Shown in pieces: positions 6,172-9,747 of a stretch of DNA of 9,747 nucleotides. The notes under the pieces are model-generated. The model saw nothing but the letters and a program-made list of their open reading frames with translations. It was not told where the DNA came from and made no database searches. This DNA comes from an uncultured Collinsella sp. (GTDB taxonomy: Bacteria > Actinomycetota > Coriobacteriia > Coriobacteriales > Coriobacteriaceae): assembly GCA_900544065.1 (NCBI GenBank), contig UQTR01000080.1, positions 1-9,747 of the forward strand, in the 5' to 3' direction. Within the stretch, counting starts at the first letter, position 1, and the number at the start of each line of letters is the position of its first letter. A program made the translations under genes and the position numbers.

Positions 6172-6541
6172 TACCAACCAAGACAAGACCGCCCGCACGC
6201 CGCGCCTGACGATCGACCAGAACGCTACGCCGGCAGGCGAGACCACCGACACCAAGCCCGAGGCCGGCGAGCAGCGCGACAGCGCCGCCAACGACTTTGA
6301 CGAGGCCATGGGTCTCATCAAAGGTACGGGCGCTGCTATCTGGAGTTACGCCGTGCGCCACCCCAATACTACGCTCGGCGCCTTGGCAGGCTTTATCCTC
6401 GCCGTGCTGGTACTTACGTTGGGCCTGTGGGACACGCTCGTCATCGCATTCTTTGTGCTGATCGGTGCCGTGATCGGCCAGATTCGCGATGGCGAGAACG
6501 GTATCGTCAACTTCTTCGGCCGTCTGTTTAGCGGCCGCTAA
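6164..6541 (+). CDS. DUF2273 small membrane protein
   Basis: A 125-residue protein with a hydrophilic N-terminal region of about 60 residues. A hydrophobic hairpin follows at about 70-106 (LGALAGFILAVLVLTLGLWD, then a second helix ending VIGQI), and a short basic tail ends FFGRLFSGR. The hairpin matches the DUF2273 family, found beside amaP and asp23 in Firmicutes and Actinobacteria. Its molecular role is not established. Usual members are only about 60-75 residues, so the Thr/Glu/Asp-rich N-terminal extension is notable. The GTG at 6164 is chosen because TGGAGG (6152-6157) lies six bases upstream and the start overlaps the end of amaP, as expected in a coupled operon. Confidence 0.82.
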   Translation: MSDTNQDKTARTPRLTIDQNATPAGETTDTKPEAGEQRDSAANDFDEAMGLIKGTGAAIWSYAVRHPNTTLGALAGFILAVLVLTLGLWDTLVIAFFVLIGAVIGQIRDGENGIVNFFGRLFSGR

Positions 6542-6552
6542 TATGTATTCGA

Positions 6553-6570
6553 CTGTCGCATCTGCGGCAG
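6553..6570 (+). other. Hairpin in the DUF2273-asp23 gap
   Basis: CTGTCGCA (6553-6560) faces TGCGGCAG (6563-6570). They form a stem of about seven pairs with one G-U and a 4-base loop. It ends four bases before the asp23 Shine-Dalgarno site (AAGGAGG, 6575-6581). With no U-run it is unlikely to terminate. It could mark an RNA processing site or tune asp23 translation. Confidence 0.35.
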
Positions 6571-6585
6571 GCATAAGGAGGAACC

Positions 6586-7113
6586 ATGGCTTTTAACACG
6601 AAGGTCGATGTGGCCGATACCGAGCTCGAGGCGAATGAGGCCGTCGCCGCCGAGGCGGAGGACGTAACGCTCGAGGACGAGGCGCTCGTCGAGGCCGAGT
6701 CCGATGCGGATGAGGACAACGAGGAGATGGACGAGGAGGCGGACGAGTCCGAGGACTCGCTGACCTATTCCAACGGCGTGATCGAGAAGATCGTCGCCAT
6801 GGCTACCCGCGAGGTGCCGCACGTCCTGGGCATGAAGGGCAACCTCATGCACTTTGTGCAGGAGCAGTTTGGTGCCGAGAACCTGACCAAGGGCGTGACG
6901 GTCGAGGTCACCGACGACAACCGCGTGGTCGTCAACATCTCGGTCATCATCGAGTACGGCGCCTATGCGCCTGCGATCTTTGACGACGTTAAGGCGCGCG
7001 TCACCGAGCGTCTGGCCGCGATGACCGGCCTTGAGGTGGCAGGCGTCAACCTGCGTATCGAGGATGTCATCACCCCCGAGGAGTACGAGCACCGCACCAG
7101 CCAGCACGAGTAA
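6586..7113 (+). CDS. asp23: Asp23/Gls24 family envelope stress response protein
   Basis: A 175-residue member of the Asp23/Gls24 family (formerly DUF322). These are abundant cytosolic proteins held at the membrane by AmaP and linked to alkaline and cell-wall stress. The Asp23 domain spans about residues 59-165, from YSNGVIEKIVAMATREVPHV to a C-terminal block containing VNLRIEDV. Before it lies a strikingly acidic region (about 10-58) dominated by Glu, Asp and Ala, including DADEDNEEMDEEADESEDS. This is predicted disordered and longer than in classical members. The ATG has a near-perfect AAGGAGG four to five bases upstream. The gene closes the amaP-DUF2273-asp23 cluster and is followed by a GACAGG hairpin and a strong terminator. 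It shares the cluster promoter unless an internal one exists. Confidence 0.9.
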   Translation: MAFNTKVDVADTELEANEAVAAEAEDVTLEDEALVEAESDADEDNEEMDEEADESEDSLTYSNGVIEKIVAMATREVPHVLGMKGNLMHFVQEQFGAENLTKGVTVEVTDDNRVVVNISVIIEYGAYAPAIFDDVKARVTERLAAMTGLEVAGVNLRIEDVITPEEYEHRTSQHE

Positions 7114-7147
7114 CCTACCAAAAAAGACAGGTTTGTTTTGATAGGTT
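7112..7147 (+). repeat. GACAGG-loop hairpin, copy 4 (overlaps asp23 stop)
   Basis: AACCTACCAAAA (7112-7123) pairs with TTTTGATAGGTT (7136-7147), 12 positions with one C-A mismatch, around a 12-base loop, AAGACAGGTTTG. The left arm uses the last two bases of the asp23 TAA. The loop keeps GACAGG but has AA in place of the leading GG of the other copies. Orientation matches copies 1 and 3. It could be a first terminator ahead of the stronger one at 7165. Confidence 0.65.
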
Positions 7148-7164
7148 TTACCTGCGAAAACGCT

Positions 7165-7205
7165 AAACGGTCGACCGCGCAAGCAAAAGTGCGGTCGACC
7201 GTTTT
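7165..7205 (+). terminator. Strong intrinsic terminator after asp23
   Basis: AAACGGTCGACCGC (7165-7178) pairs perfectly with its complement at 7191-7204. A G-U and a C-G pair extend the stem inward to 16 pairs and an 8-base loop, AAGCAAAA. TTTT at 7202-7205 closes the structure and CTATAT follows. The A-rich flank on the left would allow function from the other strand too. Each arm contains the self-palindrome CGGTCGACCG, so the arms are both direct and inverted repeats. Confidence 0.85.
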
Positions 7206-7243
7206 CTATATGCCCCCGATGCAGGCATACCGCTCGTCTAACT

Positions 7244-7315
7244 AAGGGTTGCAATCTTCGCGTTCCGCGTTACCCTAATGGGCGCATTGTTTCCAAATTG
7301 TTAACGAAGGGTTGC
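7244..7315 (+). repeat. AAGGGTTGC direct repeat upstream of the YitT gene
   Basis: AAGGGTTGC occurs at 7244-7252 and again at 7307-7315, start-to-start 63 bases, close to six helical turns. The first copy contains a possible -35 (TTGCAA, 7249-7254), with a poor -10 candidate (TACCCT, 7271-7276) after 16 bases. The second copy provides the AAGGG Shine-Dalgarno for the ATG at 7320. The repeat may be coincidence. No other structure is seen in 7206-7319. Confidence 0.3.
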
Positions 7316-7319
7316 CGTA

Positions 7320-8342
7320 ATGGCCGACGAACACGAGACCGAAAGCAAGGCATGGGCGATTGAAGCCGCTGCGGCAGAGGCGGCGTCGCGTGCCGCCGAG
7401 GAGATGCATCGTCCTCCGGTGGTGCCGATGGAGCGCGTTGTCGGTCGCGAGGATATCGAACGTGGCGAGCGCGCCGGCCGCAAGCGCAGCCAGGAACCAG
7501 GCTTTCCGCGCTTTTTTGCCGAGCTCAATCTGGGCCTGGTCCTCACGGCCTTTGCCATCGTGGCCTTTAAAACCCCCAATCACTTTGCCTTCGGAGGCAC
7601 CTCGGGCGTGTCGGTCATTCTTTCCACGCTGTTCCCGACTCTGCCCGTCGGCGTCTTTATGTGGATTATCAACGCGGTCCTGGTCATCCTGGGTTTTATC
7701 TTTTTGGAGCGCAAGGCAATCCTTTGGAGTGTCTTTGCCTCGTTTGCGCTTTCGGCCTACGTCTCGCTGTTTGAGCTCTTCATTCCGACGGATGTTTCGA
7801 TGACGGGCGATATGTGGCTCGACCTGTGTTTTGCCGTCATCTTGCCGGCGCTGGGCAGTGCCATTGTCTTTGACATTGGCGCCTCGACGGGCGGCACCGA
7901 CATCCTTGCCATGATTCTCAAACGCCGCACGACGCTTGAGATCGGCCGTGCTCTGTTGCTGGTCGATATCGGCATCGTGACCATCGCGGCTTTCCTGTAT
8001 GGCCCGCGCGTCGGTCTGTACTGCGTGCTCGGTCTGTTTGCCAAGACGCTTGTGGTCGACAAGGCTATCGAGAGCATTCACCTTCGTAAGGTCTGTACGA
8101 TTATTTGCGCCGAACCGCGCAAAGTCGAGGAGTTTATCGTCAAGCATCTCAACCGCACGGCAACGATCAGCCGTGGCTACGGCGCCTTCTCGGGCAAGTG
8201 CGTCACGGTGATTATGAGCGTGCTGAGCCGTCGCGAGGCAGTGCAACTGCGTCGCTATACCCGCGATATCGATCCGGATGCCTTTATCACGATCGTTGAC
8301 AGCTCCGAGATCGTGGGCAAGGGCTTCCGCGGCACGAACTAG
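7320..8342 (+). CDS. YitT family membrane protein (DUF2179 C-terminal domain)
   Basis: A 340-residue protein with the YitT layout: about five transmembrane helices followed by a cytosolic DUF2179 domain of roughly 80 residues. Recognisable blocks are the membrane motif TPNHFAFGGTSGVSVIL, then FDIGASTGGTDILAMIL, and a C-terminal GAFSGKCVTVIMSVLSRRE leading to DPDAFITIVDSSEIVGKGF, the usual family ending. The biochemical role of YitT proteins is not established; transport has been suggested. The first 65 or so residues are an unusual hydrophilic extension, rich in Glu, Ala and Arg, making the protein longer than the typical 280-290. The ATG at 7320 has GAAGGG (7306-7311) eight bases upstream. 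It starts a new transcription unit, because the strong terminator at 7165-7205 precedes it. No clear terminator follows its stop. Confidence 0.88.
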   Translation: MADEHETESKAWAIEAAAAEAASRAAEEMHRPPVVPMERVVGREDIERGERAGRKRSQEPGFPRFFAELNLGLVLTAFAIVAFKTPNHFAFGGTSGVSVILSTLFPTLPVGVFMWIINAVLVILGFIFLERKAILWSVFASFALSAYVSLFELFIPTDVSMTGDMWLDLCFAVILPALGSAIVFDIGASTGGTDILAMILKRRTTLEIGRALLLVDIGIVTIAAFLYGPRVGLYCVLGLFAKTLVVDKAIESIHLRKVCTIICAEPRKVEEFIVKHLNRTATISRGYGAFSGKCVTVIMSVLSRREAVQLRRYTRDIDPDAFITIVDSSEIVGKGFRGTN

Positions 8343-8492
8343 CGCGGATATACCCTTCGAATCATTGAATAAAGCCGCCTACGTTGCAAATCGGTCATCT
8401 TGGGGTATTTGTCCCCACATTGGGCGATAATGTTGCCAAAGACATCGTTTGCGATCCAGGTGATTCGCTCTAGATACGAAGGGATGATTTCG

Positions 8493-9725
8493 ATGTTCTG
8501 TTCGCAGTGTGGCGCCCCCATGGGCGATAACGACAAGTTCTGCGGCGTGTGCGGTGCCCCTAATACCGAGGTCAAGGCCGCCGGTCCCGCTCCGCAAGCT
8601 CAACCTCAGCCGCAGGGCCAGCCGTTTGCCCAGCCCCAGCCGCAGCCGTTCGTTGCGCCCCAGCCGGCTATGAACGTGCCCAAGGGCTGCATGGCGCAGG
8701 CCTTCAACGACATGATTAAGGTTCCCGGCGCCCTGGTTCGCGTATGCCAGATTGCCTTTTTGCCGGCGCTGATCTGCGTCGTGTCGGTGCTGGTGCTGTT
8801 TATCCCCGTTATCGGTGGCATCGCGGCGGCCATTGGCTTTTTGCTCGCTTACGTGGCAAGCGTGTGCGGCGCTGGCTTTGCTATCGAGTGGGGTCGCGAC
8901 CTGTCGCTCAAGGACGATAACGGCATGGAACGTCCGCTGCTGCGCTCGACCTCCTTTGGACTGGGCATCTTCTCGTCTGTCATTACGAACGTGCTCGGGT
9001 TCGTGGCCATTATTCCAGTGATTGGCGTGGTGTTCTCGGTGCTTGAGAGCGCTGTGATCGGTGCCGTTGGTTCGTACTATTACTTCGGTTCGAGCGGCCT
9101 CGAGGGCGCACTCATCGGGTCGATGGGTCTGCTTGTCTTTGCCATGATCGTATCGGCGGTGTTGGGCATTTTCTTTAAGATGTTTGGTGATGCCGCTGTG
9201 ATGCACTTTGCAGTCGCCGGCCGCGTGGAAAGCGCGTTTTCGCTCGAGAAGGTCTGGAAGTCTTATAAGGCCAACCTGGGCAAGCTGTTCTGTGCCTCGA
9301 TTCTTCCCGAGTTCTTGACGGGCATTGTTTCCAATATCATCACCTGGATTTTCACCGCCATCTTTGGTTTTGTTGCCGCGCTGGGCATTAGCAGCTATGG
9401 CTACTACGGCTACTATTCTCGTCCTTCGGGTCTTGAGGCAATCATCGAGGGTGGCGGCATTACGCTCATCCTGTTCCTGATGATCATCGCCTTTGTCACC
9501 GTGTTCCTGAATGTGTTTGGCACGATGCTCAAATATCGTGCCGTTGGCTACTGGGCCGCGCGCCATGCCAGCGAGTGGGCCGATGAGGATACTGACGATG
9601 TCCTGACGTTTGTGCTCCCGGGTGAGAAGAAGCCTACTCCTGCGGGGTTCAATCCCACGGCCGCCACTGGGGCTGCACCTGCCCCGGCACCCGCGCCTAC
9701 CCCTGCTCCTGCACCTGCTCCGGCA
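8493..9725 (+). CDS. Zinc-ribbon DUF4013-like membrane protein, 3' end missing
   Basis: A frame open from 8493 to the adapter junction encodes 411 residues, without a stop. It begins MFCSQCGAPMGDNDKFCGVC, a zinc ribbon with C3, C6, C17 and C20. A Gln/Pro/Ala-rich linker (about 27-60) comes next. A membrane region then carries at least five hydrophobic segments (first two about 86-104 and 107-127), with loops such as FAIEWGRDLSLKDDNGMERP. This resembles DUF4013 proteins, which often carry such an N-terminal ribbon. The last genomic part is a Pro/Ala repeat tail (about 394-411). Function is unknown; a structural or regulatory zinc site facing the cytosol is inferred. AAGGGA (8479-8484) supports the ATG at 8493. 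In-frame ATGs at 8430 and 8484 are less well placed. Residues read past 9725 are adapter. The 8343-8492 gap shows only an AT-richer stretch with GATAAT (8426-8431) as a possible -10. Confidence 0.78.
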
Positions 9726-9747
9726 CTGTCTCTTCTACACATCTCCG
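9726..9747 (-). other. Nextera adapter, reverse complement (artefact)
   Basis: Twenty-one of 22 bases match the reverse complement of the Nextera read-2 transposase adapter: the Tn5 mosaic end, CTGTCTCTT followed by ACACATCT, then CCG. The single difference is C for A at 9735. The CCG after the mosaic end identifies the read-2 rather than the read-1 adapter. Genomic sequence ends at 9725. The adapter continues the upstream reading frame as LSLLHIS, which is not real protein. Confidence 0.97.

Noticed and set aside
8401..8417. TGGGG/CCCCA hairpin as a fifth GACAGG-family copy
   Set aside because: The - strand loop reads GGGGACAAATA but lacks the GACAGG core and the A/T-rich stem ends. The G-run itself is the stem.
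8379..9566. Long - strand frame (395 codons) opposite the zinc-ribbon gene
   Set aside because: His/Arg/Gln-rich low-complexity translation. The + strand frame has a zinc ribbon, membrane helices and a Shine-Dalgarno site.
49..9725. CRISPR array, tRNA, rRNA, phage or transposase genes
   Set aside because: No regularly spaced repeats, cloverleaf sequences, rRNA-like stretches or transposase/integrase motifs were seen on either strand.
9726..9747. Extension of the last protein into LSLLHIS
   Set aside because: These codons are read from adapter sequence.

Overview
The genomic part of this window (about 49-9725) looks like a chromosomal segment of a high-GC actinobacterium. The best guess is class Coriobacteriia, close to gut Collinsella. 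That placement rests on the style of the YebC, Lgt and DUF6020-like proteins, frequent GTG starts, good Shine-Dalgarno sites, and GACAGG-containing intergenic hairpins that I associate with this group. It is inference from recall, not a search result. Every supported gene is on the + strand and no intergenic gap exceeds about 210 bases.

Both ends are sequencing artefact. Positions 1-48 hold the end of the Illumina P7 primer, an 8-base index and the full Nextera read-2 transposase adapter. Positions 9726-9747 hold the reverse complement of the start of that adapter, with one mismatch. The first and last genes are therefore cut by library construction, not by biology.

Layout: (1) 49-171, C-terminal tail of an unrecognised protein. 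(2) 254-778, dCMP deaminase-type enzyme with an extended -10 promoter. (3) 950-1228, short NifU-type Fe-S scaffold. (4) 1336-2157, lgt, prolipoprotein diacylglyceryl transferase. (5) 2301-4484, large polytopic DUF6020-like membrane protein, a candidate GT-C glycosyltransferase. (6) 4654-5460, YebC/TACO1-family translation factor. (7) 5626-7113, a three-gene alkaline-shock cluster: AmaP anchor, DUF2273 membrane protein and Asp23. It is closed by a strong intrinsic terminator. (8) 7320-8342, YitT-family membrane protein. (9) 8493-9725, zinc-ribbon plus DUF4013-like membrane protein, truncated.

The content is mostly housekeeping and cell-envelope: lipoprotein maturation, a probable surface-glycan enzyme, the Asp23 envelope-stress module and several membrane proteins. 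I see no phage, transposase, CRISPR, rRNA or tRNA. The most unusual non-coding signal is a set of four intergenic hairpins at 2164-2202, 2243-2281, 4495-4517 and 7112-7147. Their stems differ in sequence but stay self-complementary, while the loop keeps a GACAGG core. Three follow directly after stop codons, and one lies in opposite orientation, paired with a neighbour. They look like a dispersed REP-like family, possibly doubling as transcription terminators.
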